A DNA stretch of 64,000 bases, taken from NCBI GenBank assembly GCA_038246575.1, contig JBBRVU010000002.1, positions 31,597 to 95,596 of the forward strand, in the 5' to 3' direction. Source of the stretch: JACCUZ01 sp038246575. Lineage in GTDB: Bacteria; Actinomycetota; Actinomycetes; JACCUZ01. Shown one piece after another: positions 23,102-33,433 of this stretch (positions are counted from its first letter, which is position 1; each line of letters begins with the position of its first letter). The position numbers and the translations under genes were made by a program. Below the pieces are notes generated by a model. It made no database searches. It saw nothing but the letters and a program-made list of their open reading frames with translations, and had not been told where the DNA came from.

Positions 23102-23302
23102 ATGGCCGAACCTTGGGTGTCTGCTGACGTGATAGCCGAGCACCTCGGCGTCACCAAGGACAGCATCTACACCTGGATCGCGGCGAAAGGCATGCCTGCC
23201 CACCGCGTGGGCCGCCTTTGGAAGTTCAAGGTCACTGAGGTCGACGCCTGGGTCCGCCGGGACGGGGCCGACGAGGCCCCCGGTAGGGGGGTCGGCTCGT
23301 GA
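23102..23302 (+). CDS. small helix-turn-helix (excisionase/MerR-like) protein
   Basis: 66 residues from ATG 23102. VSADVIAEHLGVTKDSIYTWIAAKGMPAHRVGRLWKFKVTEVDAWVRR is a full HTH_17/excisionase-family winged helix. It is the first gene of the operon with the PLD-helicase (GTGA overlap at 23299). Two roles are possible: an autoregulator of the defence operon, or a recombination directionality factor. The location far from the recombinase and the tight coupling with the helicase favour the first. Confidence 0.82.
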   Translation: MAEPWVSADVIAEHLGVTKDSIYTWIAAKGMPAHRVGRLWKFKVTEVDAWVRRDGADEAPGRGVGS

Positions 23303-26300
23303 GGATCATCGACAACCTCAACGAATTGCTGGGTGACGATCTCAAGACAGAGATCTTGGCCGGCTCCAAGGTGCGCATTGCTGCCTCGACGTTCTCAATT
23401 TTCGCCTTCGAGGCACTTCGCAAGGAGCTGGAGAAGGTCAGCGAGTTGGAGTTCATCTTCACTTCGCCCGCATTCATCACCAGCAACGCCACGGACAAGA
23501 TCCGCAAAGAGCGTCGTGAGTTCTTTATCCCGCGGGCCACGGGCGGGGAGTCCAGCCTCTACGGCTCTGAGTTCGAGATCCGGCTTCGCAACAAGCTCAC
23601 ACAGCGCGCGGTCGCCAAGGAGTGCGCGGACTGGGTGCGCCGCAAGGTCACGTTCCGATCGAACTCCACCGGCAACCCGATGCAGCAGTTTGCCGTCGTC
23701 GACGACAAGGCGGCCTACATGCCGCTCCAAGGTTTCACGACAGCGGATCTCGGCTACGAGCGCGGCAACGCGGTCTCGAACATGGTCCATCGGATCGATG
23801 ATGGGCCGATGACCGCGCAGTACGTCCAGCTTTTCGACCAGATCTGGCACAACCCTGACCAGCTAGACGACGTTACCGAGGCGGTTCGCGATCACATCGC
23901 CAGCGTGTACGCCGAGAACTCGCCGGCCAGGATCTACTTCCTGATCCTCTACAACCTGTTCTCGGAGTTCCTCGACGACATCAACGAAGACGTCCTGCCG
24001 AACGACCGTACGGGCTATCAGGAGACTCAGGTCTGGCAGAGCCTTTACAACTTCCAGCGCGATGCCGCGACAGGGATCATCAACAAGCTTGAGACCTACA
24101 ACGGCTGCATTCTCGCCGATAGCGTGGGCCTCGGTAAGACCTTCACCGCCCTGGCCGTGATCAAGTACTACGAACTACGGAACAAGTCCGTGCTCGTGCT
24201 CGCGCCCAAGAAGCTCTCCGAGAACTGGACCAACTACAACGCGAACTTGACGACCAACATCTTCGCGGCGGATCGGTTCAACTACGACGTGCTCGCGCAC
24301 ACCGACCTGTCCCGCACGCGAGGCGAGTCGCTGGGACTACGGCTCGACCGGGTGAACTGGGGCAACTACGACCTGGTCGTCATCGACGAGTCCCACAACT
24401 TCCGCAACGCCGACTACGCAGAGGAGAAGGAGTCGCGCTACCAGCGGCTGATGCGGCAGGTGATTCGCGAGGGTGTGAAGACCAAGGTCCTGATGCTCTC
24501 GGCGACCCCTGTTAACAACAGGTTCAACGACTTGAAGAACCAGCTCCAGCTCGCCTACGAGGGCGAGTCGGAGAGCCTTGGGCAGCACCTCAACATTTCC
24601 ACCACGGTCGAGAAGGTCTTCAGCGACGCCCAGCGCGTTTTCAACGAATGGTCCAAGCTTCCGCCCGAGGCAAGGACCACGGACCAGATCCTCCAGATGC
24701 TCGACTTCGACTTCTTCGAGTTGCTCGACGCGGTCACCATCGCCCGCTCAAGGAAACACATCCTGGCGTCCTACGACACCACCGAGATCGGCGCCTTCCC
24801 CCAGCGACTCCCGCCCGAGTCGATCCGCGCACCGTTAGCCGACCTGCCGAATGTGCCGACATTCAACGAGATCTTCGAGCAGCTCCAGGTACTCACGCTG
24901 GCGGTCTATACCCCGCTGGCCTACGTCTTCCCGAGCCGCATCGGCAAGTACGAAGACCTGTACGACGTCAGGGGAGGCACCGCCCGATCCAACCTCGGAC
25001 AGAGCGGCCGAGAGCAAGGCCTCAAGAAGCTCATGACGGTCAACCTGCTCAAGCGGCTCGAGAGCTCGGTCGAGGCATTCCGACTAACGCTGGAGAGGAT
25101 CGAGAGTGCTGTCGACAAGACTCTCGGACGCCTCGAAACCCACACGGGGTCGCTCACCGACATGGACGTCGACTTGGCCAGCCTGGATGTAGACGACGAG
25201 GACGACCTCGACGTCGAGGCGCTCTCGTTCGGCGAGAAGATCAAGATCGACCTCAACGACATCGACATCGAGTCCTGGCAGCGCGACCTGTGGCACGACC
25301 GCGAGACCTTGCGTGAGCTGCTCGACGAGATGCACAAGGTCACACCGGCCCACGATGTGAAGCTCCAGACCCTCAAGCGGCTCGTCGAGGACAAGGCCGC
25401 CCACCCCATCAACGAAGGCAACAAGAAGGCGTTGATCTTCTCGGCGTTCGCCGACACCGCCAACTATCTCTACCGGGAACTTGCGCCGGCGTTAGCATCA
25501 GGCGGCCTGCAGACCGCACTCATCACCGGTGGCGGGCACGCCGCAAGGACGACACTCGGGACCGGCTACGATTTCCAGCAAGTCCTCACGTTGTTCTCGC
25601 CGCGCTCGAAGCAGCGGCATCTGACGATGCCGAAGGAGACAGGCGAGCTGGACGTCCTGATCGGCACCGATGTCATCAGCGAGGGCCAGAACCTCCAGGA
25701 CTGCGACTACCTCGTCAACTACGACATCCACTGGAATCCGGTGCGGATCATCCAGCGATTCGGCCGCATCGACCGCATCGGATCGACCAATGGCTACATC
25801 CAGCTGGTGAACTTCTGGCCGGACATCTCGCTCGACGAGTACATCAACCTGAAGGAACGCGTCGAGAGCCGCATGGTCATCGCGGACCTCGCCGGCGTTG
25901 GCGACGACAACATTCTCGATCCGGCCAGCGCCGACGCGGCCTATCGCAAGGAGCAACTGCGCAAGCTCCAAGATGAGGTCATCGAACTCGAAGACGTGCG
26001 GACGGGCGTCTCCATCACCGACCTCGGCCTCAACGACTTCCGCATGGATCTCCTCGGATACCTCAAGCAGTACGGCGACCTCGCCACCGCGCCGAAGGGT
26101 CTCCACGCCGTGGTGCCGGCCCAGCCGGAGAAGGGGCTGAAGCCCGGCGCGCTCTTCGCGCTTCGCAACGTCGATGCCACCGACACGAACAACCGTGGCA
26201 ATCGACTCCACCCCCACTACCTTGTGTACCTCGACGACGACAGCAACGTCATCGCTGACCACACCGAGGTGAAGCACCTGCTCGATGTAGTCCGTGCCGG

Positions 26301-26562
26301 ATGTCGCCCGTACGACGAGCCGGTCGTCGAGGCGACGCACATCTTCAATGCCGCCACAAGTGAGGGCGCAGAGATGGAGAAGTACTCCGAGCTACTCACC
26401 GCAGCCATCCGCTCCATGATCGACGTGACTGACGAGCGAGATCTCGACAGCCTCTTTACCGACGGCCCCACAACAGCACTCACTCAGGCGATCGGCGGCG
26501 TCGACGACTTCGAGCTGATTGCCTTCATCGCGGTCGTCAATCCAGTGCCGGGGGTCTCATGA
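23299..26562 (+). CDS. PLD-like domain fused to SNF2-family helicase
   Basis: 1087 residues from GTG 23299. Residues ~1-190 look like a phospholipase-D-type nuclease region (KVRIAASTFSIFAFEAL, QQFAVVDDKAAYMPLQGFTTADLG), although the catalytic HxK signature is not intact. The SNF2/SF2 helicase follows: Walker A ILADSVGLGKTFTALAV (~270-286), DESH box VVIDESHNF (~360), LMLSATPVNNRFNDL (~398) and the C-terminal lobe with GTDVISEGQNLQDCDYLVNYD and IQRFGRIDRIGS. An acidic Asp-rich insert (~625-665) lies between the lobes. It is co-translated with a DUF4391 protein and followed by Mod and Res, so it probably adds a DNA-translocating or checking step to a type III-like system. Confidence 0.87.
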   Translation: MRIIDNLNELLGDDLKTEILAGSKVRIAASTFSIFAFEALRKELEKVSELEFIFTSPAFITSNATDKIRKERREFFIPRATGGESSLYGSEFEIRLRNKLTQRAVAKECADWVRRKVTFRSNSTGNPMQQFAVVDDKAAYMPLQGFTTADLGYERGNAVSNMVHRIDDGPMTAQYVQLFDQIWHNPDQLDDVTEAVRDHIASVYAENSPARIYFLILYNLFSEFLDDINEDVLPNDRTGYQETQVWQSLYNFQRDAATGIINKLETYNGCILADSVGLGKTFTALAVIKYYELRNKSVLVLAPKKLSENWTNYNANLTTNIFAADRFNYDVLAHTDLSRTRGESLGLRLDRVNWGNYDLVVIDESHNFRNADYAEEKESRYQRLMRQVIREGVKTKVLMLSATPVNNRFNDLKNQLQLAYEGESESLGQHLNISTTVEKVFSDAQRVFNEWSKLPPEARTTDQILQMLDFDFFELLDAVTIARSRKHILASYDTTEIGAFPQRLPPESIRAPLADLPNVPTFNEIFEQLQVLTLAVYTPLAYVFPSRIGKYEDLYDVRGGTARSNLGQSGREQGLKKLMTVNLLKRLESSVEAFRLTLERIESAVDKTLGRLETHTGSLTDMDVDLASLDVDDEDDLDVEALSFGEKIKIDLNDIDIESWQRDLWHDRETLRELLDEMHKVTPAHDVKLQTLKRLVEDKAAHPINEGNKKALIFSAFADTANYLYRELAPALASGGLQTALITGGGHAARTTLGTGYDFQQVLTLFSPRSKQRHLTMPKETGELDVLIGTDVISEGQNLQDCDYLVNYDIHWNPVRIIQRFGRIDRIGSTNGYIQLVNFWPDISLDEYINLKERVESRMVIADLAGVGDDNILDPASADAAYRKEQLRKLQDEVIELEDVRTGVSITDLGLNDFRMDLLGYLKQYGDLATAPKGLHAVVPAQPEKGLKPGALFALRNVDATDTNNRGNRLHPHYLVYLDDDSNVIADHTEVKHLLDVVRAGCRPYDEPVVEATHIFNAATSEGAEMEKYSELLTAAIRSMIDVTDERDLDSLFTDGPTTALTQAIGGVDDFELIAFIAVVNPVPGVS

Positions 26563-27260
26563 CGGCATTGCTCTACCGCTGGCCAGCTGGCGCCAAGTTC
26601 GGGCGGGTTGTGCCGAAGAACAGGTTCTACGAGCGTGGGCAGGTGACGAACGTCGTCAAGGAGAAGTTCGTGGGCGAGGTCCAACGGATCACGTGGGCCT
26701 TCAAGCTCGCAGAGTCGACGATCAATTTGCCCGGCACCAAGGCCCTGCCCGAACTGCAGGTGTTTCAGATCGACGCCAAGAGCGACGACGTCAGCGACGT
26801 AGTGCTCACCGCCATCGACAGAGTCGTCAAGAGTCCGATCATCTTCGAGATCACCCGCAGTTCTGCTGACTCCCAGCAAACTCGGATGGTCGCCGCCCAC
26901 AAGACCCTCGGAGGTGGCTCGGCCAGAGTCGGTGCCTACTTCACCACTTCGTGGCAGGGGGAGGATGCCGAGCGCATGCCGCTTCCGACGGCGATCAACC
27001 TTCCGATCCTGTACGCCGCCCTGTTGGAGCCCATGTTGCCCGTAGCGGCGCGCCCGGGTGAAGACCTGTTGGAGGTCACCTCCAGACTGGCGGCGGTGCG
27101 ACAGCTACAACGCGAGGTCGGGGCCCTCGAGCGCAAGCTTCGCAACGAGCCACAACTCAACCGGAAGGTGGAGTTGCGTCGCGCCCTGAGGATCAGACAG
27201 GCAAGGCTCGTCGCTCTGACCAGCCAGACGCCCGGCACGATTCCTAGCACTGAGAACTGA
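26559..27260 (+). CDS. DUF4391 protein
   Basis: 233 residues from ATG 26559 (ATGA overlap with the helicase). The N-terminus TALLYRWPAGAKFGRVVPKNRFYERG and the core FVGEVQRITWAFKLAESTINLPGT fit DUF4391, a family found beside helicase-methylase defence genes. The C-terminus has a heptad-like helical region (LAAVRQLQREVGALERKLRNEPQLNRKVELRRALRIRQARL) likely to form a coiled coil. The biochemical role is unknown; the gene's fixed place between helicase and Mod suggests a bridging subunit. Confidence 0.8.
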   Translation: MTALLYRWPAGAKFGRVVPKNRFYERGQVTNVVKEKFVGEVQRITWAFKLAESTINLPGTKALPELQVFQIDAKSDDVSDVVLTAIDRVVKSPIIFEITRSSADSQQTRMVAAHKTLGGGSARVGAYFTTSWQGEDAERMPLPTAINLPILYAALLEPMLPVAARPGEDLLEVTSRLAAVRQLQREVGALERKLRNEPQLNRKVELRRALRIRQARLVALTSQTPGTIPSTEN

Positions 27261-27283
27261 GGGATACGGTGGAGAAGCTTCGT

Positions 27284-29278
27284 ATGACGTCGCCCGACCT
27301 GACAGCGGCAAACATCGACAAGATCGCCGAACTGTTCCCCAGTGTGATCACCGAGACCATCGAGAGCGAGGGCGACGAGAGAGTCTTCAAGCGCGGGATC
27401 GACTTTGACCTGCTGCGCCAGGAACTCGCCGACTACGTCGTCGATGGTCCGCAGGAGCGCTACCAACTCGACTGGCCGGGCAAGCGAGCAGCTGCTTTCG
27501 CCGCCAACGCGCCGATCGCCAAGACACTGCGGCCCGTTCGCGAGGAGTCAGTCGACTTCGACACCACCGCGAATCTGTTCATCGAAGGCGACAACCTCGA
27601 AGCGCTTAAGCTCCTGCAGGAGTCTTACCTTGGCAAGGTCAAGCTGATCTACATCGACCCGCCGTACAACACGGGTAACGACTTCGTGTACGCCGATAGC
27701 TTCGCGACTACGAAGGACGACGAGCTCCGGCGCTCGGGGCAGGTCAGCGAAGACGGCGTGCCCCTAGTCTCAAACACTAGTGCGAACGGACGATTCCACT
27801 CGGACTGGCTCAGCATGATGTTTCCACGCCTCAAACTTGCGCGGAACCTGCTGACCGACGACGGCGTGCTGGTCGTCTCCATCGACGAGAACGAGCACGC
27901 CAACCTCGTGAACCTCGGCACCGAGGTGCTGGGCACCGACGCTTACGTCGGGGAGATCGTACTTAAGAACAGCAGCAAGAACGACCAGAGCTACATCTCG
28001 ATGCAGCATGAGTACATCGTCTTCTTCGTCAAGAACAAGACTGCCAATTCTGGCGACTGGACCGAGCGCAAGGAAGGCCTGGAACAGATTTACGCCGCCT
28101 TCGACGGCTTCAAGAAGGAGTTCGTGGAGGACTGGTCGGCCATTAACAAGGCGGCCAAGGATTGGTTCAAGCAGTTCCCTGCTAGCGACCCCATCTCAGC
28201 GAGCAAGCACTACACCTGGATGGACGAGCGCGGCGTGTATTTCCCTGACAACATCGCCGGCCCGAACGACGGCCAGTACGTCTACGACGTTCTTCACCCG
28301 GTGACTGAGAAGACCTGCAAGGCGCCATCGACCGGCTGGCGGTACCCGGAGTCCTCGATGCAGCAACGGATGACGGAGGGGCGCGTCCACTTTGGAGCCG
28401 ACCACACGACTGTCCCTAACAACAAGACCTACTTGGCGAGCACCGAGACGCAGAGCCTTACAAGCATTCGGTACGTCGATGGTCGTGCCGCCTCTAAGCG
28501 GCTTGCGACGCTCTTTGGAGAGAAGATCTTCACCAACCCCAAGGACGAACTGCTCCTGCGGGACATCTACAAGGCAGTCGGCGTGTCCGGAGGGGACATC
28601 GTCCTAGACATGTTCTCCGGGTCGGGGTCGGCGCTTCAGGCGGTGTGGGAGCTCAATCTCGCCACTGGGGGCGAAGCCCACTTCATTGGCATTCAGGTGG
28701 CGGAGGATCTGAATGCCTCGCTAAAGACGGCCAAGGGCGCTGCCAGGCAGATCACCACGAACGCGATCAAGTACCTCACCTCCCTGGGCAAGCCACTTAC
28801 GGTCGCTGAGATCGGGAAGCAGCGCCTTCGGCTTGCAGGGGACAAGCTCCGCGACAAGGCTGCCATGCTCGATGTCGGGTTCAGGGCACTGACGGTCGAC
28901 ACGACCAACATGGCGGACGTCTTCCGCACTCCCGACCAGACCGACCAACAGGCACTCACAGGCCTGGAGGACAGCGTCAAGCCGGGAAGGTCGGCCGAGG
29001 ATCTGGTGTTTCAGGTACTGCTCGACTGGGGCCTTGGCCTCGCGATGCCACTGAGTGCGGAGGCACTCGGAGGCCATGAGATCTTGGTCGTCGAGGACGA
29101 CGCGCTCATCGCCTGCTTCGACACGGAGGTGAGCCCGGAACTGGTTCGAGCAATCGCAAAGCGTGAGCCGCTTCGCGCCGTGTTCCGGGACTCCGCCTTC
29201 GCATCGGATGACGCCCGTATCAACGCGGAACAAGTCTTCCGCGAGATCTCCTCCGCGACTGACGTGAAGGCGATCTGA
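27284..29278 (+). CDS. type III-like DNA adenine methyltransferase (Mod)
   Basis: 664 residues from ATG 27284, chosen because GGAG lies nine bases upstream; GTG 27269 would add five residues. Motif IV is IYIDPPYNTGNDFVYADSF (~122-140) and precedes motif I, DMFSGSGSALQAVWEL (~442), the beta-class order of type III Mod proteins. The target-recognition region lies between them (~200-420). It would methylate adenine to protect host DNA and supply sequence specificity to the Res subunit, whose gene starts five bases downstream. Two related short frames in other phases were ignored as shadows. Confidence 0.9.
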   Translation: MTSPDLTAANIDKIAELFPSVITETIESEGDERVFKRGIDFDLLRQELADYVVDGPQERYQLDWPGKRAAAFAANAPIAKTLRPVREESVDFDTTANLFIEGDNLEALKLLQESYLGKVKLIYIDPPYNTGNDFVYADSFATTKDDELRRSGQVSEDGVPLVSNTSANGRFHSDWLSMMFPRLKLARNLLTDDGVLVVSIDENEHANLVNLGTEVLGTDAYVGEIVLKNSSKNDQSYISMQHEYIVFFVKNKTANSGDWTERKEGLEQIYAAFDGFKKEFVEDWSAINKAAKDWFKQFPASDPISASKHYTWMDERGVYFPDNIAGPNDGQYVYDVLHPVTEKTCKAPSTGWRYPESSMQQRMTEGRVHFGADHTTVPNNKTYLASTETQSLTSIRYVDGRAASKRLATLFGEKIFTNPKDELLLRDIYKAVGVSGGDIVLDMFSGSGSALQAVWELNLATGGEAHFIGIQVAEDLNASLKTAKGAARQITTNAIKYLTSLGKPLTVAEIGKQRLRLAGDKLRDKAAMLDVGFRALTVDTTNMADVFRTPDQTDQQALTGLEDSVKPGRSAEDLVFQVLLDWGLGLAMPLSAEALGGHEILVVEDDALIACFDTEVSPELVRAIAKREPLRAVFRDSAFASDDARINAEQVFREISSATDVKAI

Positions 29279-29283
29279 CCCGG

Positions 29284-32200
29284 ATGAAACTCCAGTTCAA
29301 GGTTCAGTCCTATCAGACCGATGCCGTCGATGCCGTCGTCAATGTCTTTGCGGGCCAGCCGAAGCATGACGGGGACTCGTACCGGATCGACCCCGGCAAG
29401 CAGAAGCCGACTGCTGCGCCCGCACTGTTCGAGACGACCTTGCCTCCGGACTCGGGTCTGAGGAACGCCGAGCTCGCCCTCAGCCCGAAGCAGCTTCTCG
29501 AGAACCTCCATGACGTGCAACGTTCCCGGAACTTGCCTCTCTCGGCTGCGATGAAGGACAGCAAGGCGGCTCTCGGTGCCCCAAACCTTGATGTCGAGAT
29601 GGAGACCGGTACCGGCAAGACCTACGTCTACATCAAGACGATCATGGAACTGCACAAACGGTACGGCTGGTCAAAGTTCATCATCGTTGTCCCCTCGGTG
29701 GCCATCCGCGAGGGTGTGAAGAAGTCCTTCGACGTGACGGCCGAGCATTTCCAGCAGGCCTACGGAACCAAGCCTCGCTCCTTCATATACAACTCGTCGC
29801 AGCTCCACGAGCTGGAGCGATTCAGTTCTGATGCCGGCGTGCAGGTGATGGTCATCAACATCCAAGCCTTCAACGCGACCGGTAAAGACCAAAGGCGGAT
29901 CTACGACGAGCTGGATGACTTCCAGTCCCGCAAGCCGATCGACGTCATCAAGGCCAATCGCCCCATCGTCATCATTGACGAGCCGCAGAAGATCGGGGCC
30001 GACAAGTCGCTCACGGCGCTCGCTGAGTTCAACGCGCTCATGGTCCTGCGCTACTCCGCCACCCACAAGGTCGAGCACACCAAGGTGCATCGCCTTGACG
30101 CCCTTGACGCCTACAACCAGAAGCTCGTCAAGAAGATCGCGGTCCGCGGCATCACGGTGAGGGGGCTTTCCGGTTCGACGGCCTACCTCTACCTCGACGC
30201 GATCGAAGTGCGAAAGGGCCAGCCCCCGGCTGCTCGCGTTGAGCTAGAAGTGCAGACCAAAGGCGGACCGATCAGGCGCCAGGTCAAGCGCGTCACCAAG
30301 GGGAGCCGGCTCCACGATCTCGCAGGAGGAATCGAGGCCTATAAGGACCTCGTGGTCACTGATGTCAGCGCTATCGATGACACCGTCACGCTCAGCAACG
30401 GTGATGTCATTGTTGCGGGCCAGCTTGCAGACCGCGATGTCACGGAGGAGACGAAGCGGCGCATCCAGATTCGGGAGGTGATTCGAGCCCACCTGGACAA
30501 GGAGCGCGAACTCTTCGCCCAGGGCGTCAAGGTGCTCTCGCTGTTCTTCATCGACGAGGTCGCCAAGTACCGCGACTACACCCGCGAAGACACCCTCGGC
30601 GACTACGCCCGCGTCTTCGAGGAGGAGTACGCAGCGATCGTCGAGGAGATCTTTGGTGAGCTGGAACTGGATGCCGCAACCACGGCCTACCAGGAGTACC
30701 TCCGTCGCGACGATGTCCGCGCCGTGCATCAGGGCTACTTCTCGATCGACAAGAAGACCAAACATCAGGTCGATCCGTTGGTCTCCAGCCGCGGCGAAGA
30801 AGCGGGGCAGTCAACAGATGTCTATGCCTATGACCTGATCCTGAAGGAAAAGGAACGCTTGTTATCGTTCACCGAGCCAGTGCGCTTTCTCTTCTCCCAC
30901 TCGGCGCTGCGCGAGGGCTGGGACAACCCCAATGTGTTCGTCATGGGCATACTCAAGAAGAGCGACAACACTGTCTCGCGGCGCCAGGAGATCGGCCGAG
31001 GACTCCGTCTGGCAGTCGACCAACATGGTGAGCGGATGGACAATCCCGTCACTGTCCACGACATCAATGAGCTCACTGTGGTCACTGACGAGTCCTACAC
31101 CGACTTTGTCGACGGCCTACAGAAGGAGATCGCGGCCTCGCTTGCGGCACGCCCACGCAAGGCGAGCGTCAAGTTTTTCACCGGGAAGGCGATTCGCACC
31201 GAGTCCGGCGAGAGCCTCGTCGAGGAGGCCCTAGCCCAGGCTCTGTACAAGTACCTGATCAAGAACGACTACCTCAACGACGATGACACGGTCTCCGACG
31301 CCTATAAGGAGGCCAAGGAGTCCGGGACGCTCGCCGAGCCGAGCTCAGAGGTGCTCAAGCCGGTCATCGATTTCGTCTGGCCCTTGGTCGACGCGCTCTA
31401 CATCGACGTGCCGCTCCCGACGGACGACCGCAAGCCGAAGAAGATCCCGCTCAACGAGGCGAACTTCGCCAAGAAGGAGTGGCAAGCCCTGTGGGGAGGG
31501 ATCAACCACAAAGCGATTTATCAGGTCGAGTTCGACTCGGCGGAACTGGTGTCGAAGTGCGTACGTGCGCTCGACGCTCACCTCAACGTCGCGGCCATGC
31601 AATACGTCGTTCAGTCCGGTCAGCAGCGCGACTCGCTAGAAGCAGACGACCTCGCCAACGGCACGGGCTTCGACGTCGCCAGCACGTCGACGCATACCGA
31701 GGCGACCTCGGCAGGGTCGCAGGTCAAGTACGACCTGCTGGGCGAGATCACCGAGAAGACTCAGCTCACGCGCCGCACCGCGGCTGCGATCCTCACTGGA
31801 GTGACTCCGGCGACTTTCGCGAAGTTCACGCAGAACCCCGAGCAGTTCATTACCGAGGCGGCCCGGCTCATCAACGAGCAGAAGGCCACCGTGATCGTCG
31901 AGCACCTGGCCTACGACGCACTCGAAGACCGCTTCGAGACGGCGATCTTCACGGAGAACCAAACCAAGCAAGACCTCACTCAAGCTGGAAACAAGCTCAC
32001 CAAGCACATCTACGACTACGTCGTCACGGACTCCAAGATCGAGCGGGCGTTTGTCACCGAGCTGGACACGAGCAAGGAGGTCTCCGTCTACGCGAAACTG
32101 CCGCGGGGGTTCTTCATCCCCACGCCAGTGGGCAACTACAACCCGGACTGGGCCATTGCCTTCACCGAGGGCAGCGTCAAGCACGTCTACTTCGTCGCCG

Positions 32201-32364
32201 AGACCAAGGGGTCGTTGTCGACGCTCCAGCTCAAGGGCGTCGAGGACGCCAAGATCGAGTGCGCCCGCAGATTCTTCGCCTCGCTGAACGAGAAGAACGG
32301 CCAGGGCGCCAAGTACGGCGTCGTCACCAACTACACCGAGTTGATGCAGTTGGTCATGACCTAA
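29284..32364 (+). CDS. type III-like restriction subunit (Res): helicase plus nuclease
   Basis: 1026 residues from ATG 29284. The SF2 helicase has Walker A METGTGKTYVYIKT (~104-117), motif II IDEPQKIG (DEPQ, ~230-237) and VLRYSATH, plus motif VI-like VSRRQEIGRGLRLAVDQ. The C-terminal PD-(D/E)xK nuclease is visible as NYNPDWAIAF (~950) and VYFVAETKGSLSTLQLKG (~967). Length and layout match type III Res proteins. With Mod it should cut unmodified DNA after ATP-driven sliding. The PLD-helicase and DUF4391 upstream make this an extended version of the usual two-gene system. Confidence 0.9.
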   Translation: MKLQFKVQSYQTDAVDAVVNVFAGQPKHDGDSYRIDPGKQKPTAAPALFETTLPPDSGLRNAELALSPKQLLENLHDVQRSRNLPLSAAMKDSKAALGAPNLDVEMETGTGKTYVYIKTIMELHKRYGWSKFIIVVPSVAIREGVKKSFDVTAEHFQQAYGTKPRSFIYNSSQLHELERFSSDAGVQVMVINIQAFNATGKDQRRIYDELDDFQSRKPIDVIKANRPIVIIDEPQKIGADKSLTALAEFNALMVLRYSATHKVEHTKVHRLDALDAYNQKLVKKIAVRGITVRGLSGSTAYLYLDAIEVRKGQPPAARVELEVQTKGGPIRRQVKRVTKGSRLHDLAGGIEAYKDLVVTDVSAIDDTVTLSNGDVIVAGQLADRDVTEETKRRIQIREVIRAHLDKERELFAQGVKVLSLFFIDEVAKYRDYTREDTLGDYARVFEEEYAAIVEEIFGELELDAATTAYQEYLRRDDVRAVHQGYFSIDKKTKHQVDPLVSSRGEEAGQSTDVYAYDLILKEKERLLSFTEPVRFLFSHSALREGWDNPNVFVMGILKKSDNTVSRRQEIGRGLRLAVDQHGERMDNPVTVHDINELTVVTDESYTDFVDGLQKEIAASLAARPRKASVKFFTGKAIRTESGESLVEEALAQALYKYLIKNDYLNDDDTVSDAYKEAKESGTLAEPSSEVLKPVIDFVWPLVDALYIDVPLPTDDRKPKKIPLNEANFAKKEWQALWGGINHKAIYQVEFDSAELVSKCVRALDAHLNVAAMQYVVQSGQQRDSLEADDLANGTGFDVASTSTHTEATSAGSQVKYDLLGEITEKTQLTRRTAAAILTGVTPATFAKFTQNPEQFITEAARLINEQKATVIVEHLAYDALEDRFETAIFTENQTKQDLTQAGNKLTKHIYDYVVTDSKIERAFVTELDTSKEVSVYAKLPRGFFIPTPVGNYNPDWAIAFTEGSVKHVYFVAETKGSLSTLQLKGVEDAKIECARRFFASLNEKNGQGAKYGVVTNYTELMQLVMT

Positions 32365-32570
32365 GCCAATAGCCTATCCACCGGACACATATGGCAGCTC
32401 CCGCAACGCCGCCGGCCGTGAGGTTGGTGCTAGGCCCGCCACGAGAAGGTCGATTCGTCGAGCGTGGAACCGCGGTGATCGCGGTCAAGCGGGACTTGAG
32501 GCACTATTCCGCGCCTTTGCGGCGGACCTCTGCCTGACTGGCGGAGGGGCCTACGTTGAGCGACGCCTGC

Positions 32571-33416
32571 TTACGCGTGCAGCGACTCGTGTCGAGGGTT
32601 GGTGGCCACGGCGTGCACCGTCCGGCCCCGCCACGACAGACCGGCAAGCTCAACGTAGGGCGAGGACCGCAGCTCGGACCGGCCACCTTTCGATACGGCA
32701 GGTTCCGTGCTCAGCTGACGGACCCGATCGAGGAACCGGCGGGCGCGCCGTCCAGGGGTCGGGATCGAGGCGGCGTCGAGTGCGTCGACCGCGGCTGCCC
32801 GCAACGCTGCATCCCACACGGCGGCCAGGGTGCGCGGGGAGTCGAAGACCTCAAGCTGGACTGGCTGCCCGGCGATACACAGCACGACGCCGGTCTGGAA
32901 CGGCAGCGGCACGAGGTGGGCGACCAGGGCTGCGGCCCGTTCCTCCACGCCGGCAAGGGTGTCGCCCAGGGAATGGGTCTCGCCCCCGCCATGACGGCTT
33001 TCGAGGTCACGCACCCGCTGCCAGGTCGACTGCTGCGCCTGGGCGGCCCGGACGCTGACGGGAGCCCGGTGTCCGGTTCGAGCGTGCCCGCGCCCGCCGG
33101 ACCATCGGCCCTCCTCGACGCAGCGCACCTCGAGCACGTGCGATGCGCAGGAGTCGATGACGACGGAGCGTGCCGCAACTCGATGCTGCTGGCCGCCCTG
33201 CAGCAGCTCGCCTTCGAGCAGGAGCGCCGGTCGGGGGCCGGTGTTGGTGACGACGAGCTCGGCGACCACAGGGGCACCGGTCCGTTCTTCCACGCGCAGC
33301 GCGCCGGAGCCGAGGTCGTAGCCACGGGCGGTGACGGCCGCGCCGTTCCAGACCGGGAAGACGGTCAGTGCGCCGCGGACGACGGGGCGTCCGAGATGAA
33401 GATCGAGTGTGTCCAT
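32571..33416 (-). CDS. ARPP-1-like protein
   Basis: 281 residues from ATG 33416 with GAGGAGGG upstream. The sequence has the pattern GALTVFPVWNG near residue 15, then ARGYDLGSGALRVEE, VVAELVVTNTGPRPALLLEGELLQGGQQHRVAARSVVI and a middle AAQAQQSTWQRVRDLE. This matches what I know of the ARPP-1/DUF6569-type family, seen near ADP-ribosylglycohydrolase and related genes; the enzymatic role is unknown. It is divergent from a Nudix-type regulator over a shared palindromic operator, which suggests control by ADP-ribose or an NAD derivative. The family name is from memory and should be confirmed by profile search. Confidence 0.7.
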   Translation of the reverse strand: MDTLDLHLGRPVVRGALTVFPVWNGAAVTARGYDLGSGALRVEERTGAPVVAELVVTNTGPRPALLLEGELLQGGQQHRVAARSVVIDSCASHVLEVRCVEEGRWSGGRGHARTGHRAPVSVRAAQAQQSTWQRVRDLESRHGGGETHSLGDTLAGVEERAAALVAHLVPLPFQTGVVLCIAGQPVQLEVFDSPRTLAAVWDAALRAAAVDALDAASIPTPGRRARRFLDRVRQLSTEPAVSKGGRSELRSSPYVELAGLSWRGRTVHAVATNPRHESLHA

Positions 33417-33433
33417 GAAGCCCTCCTCAGGTA

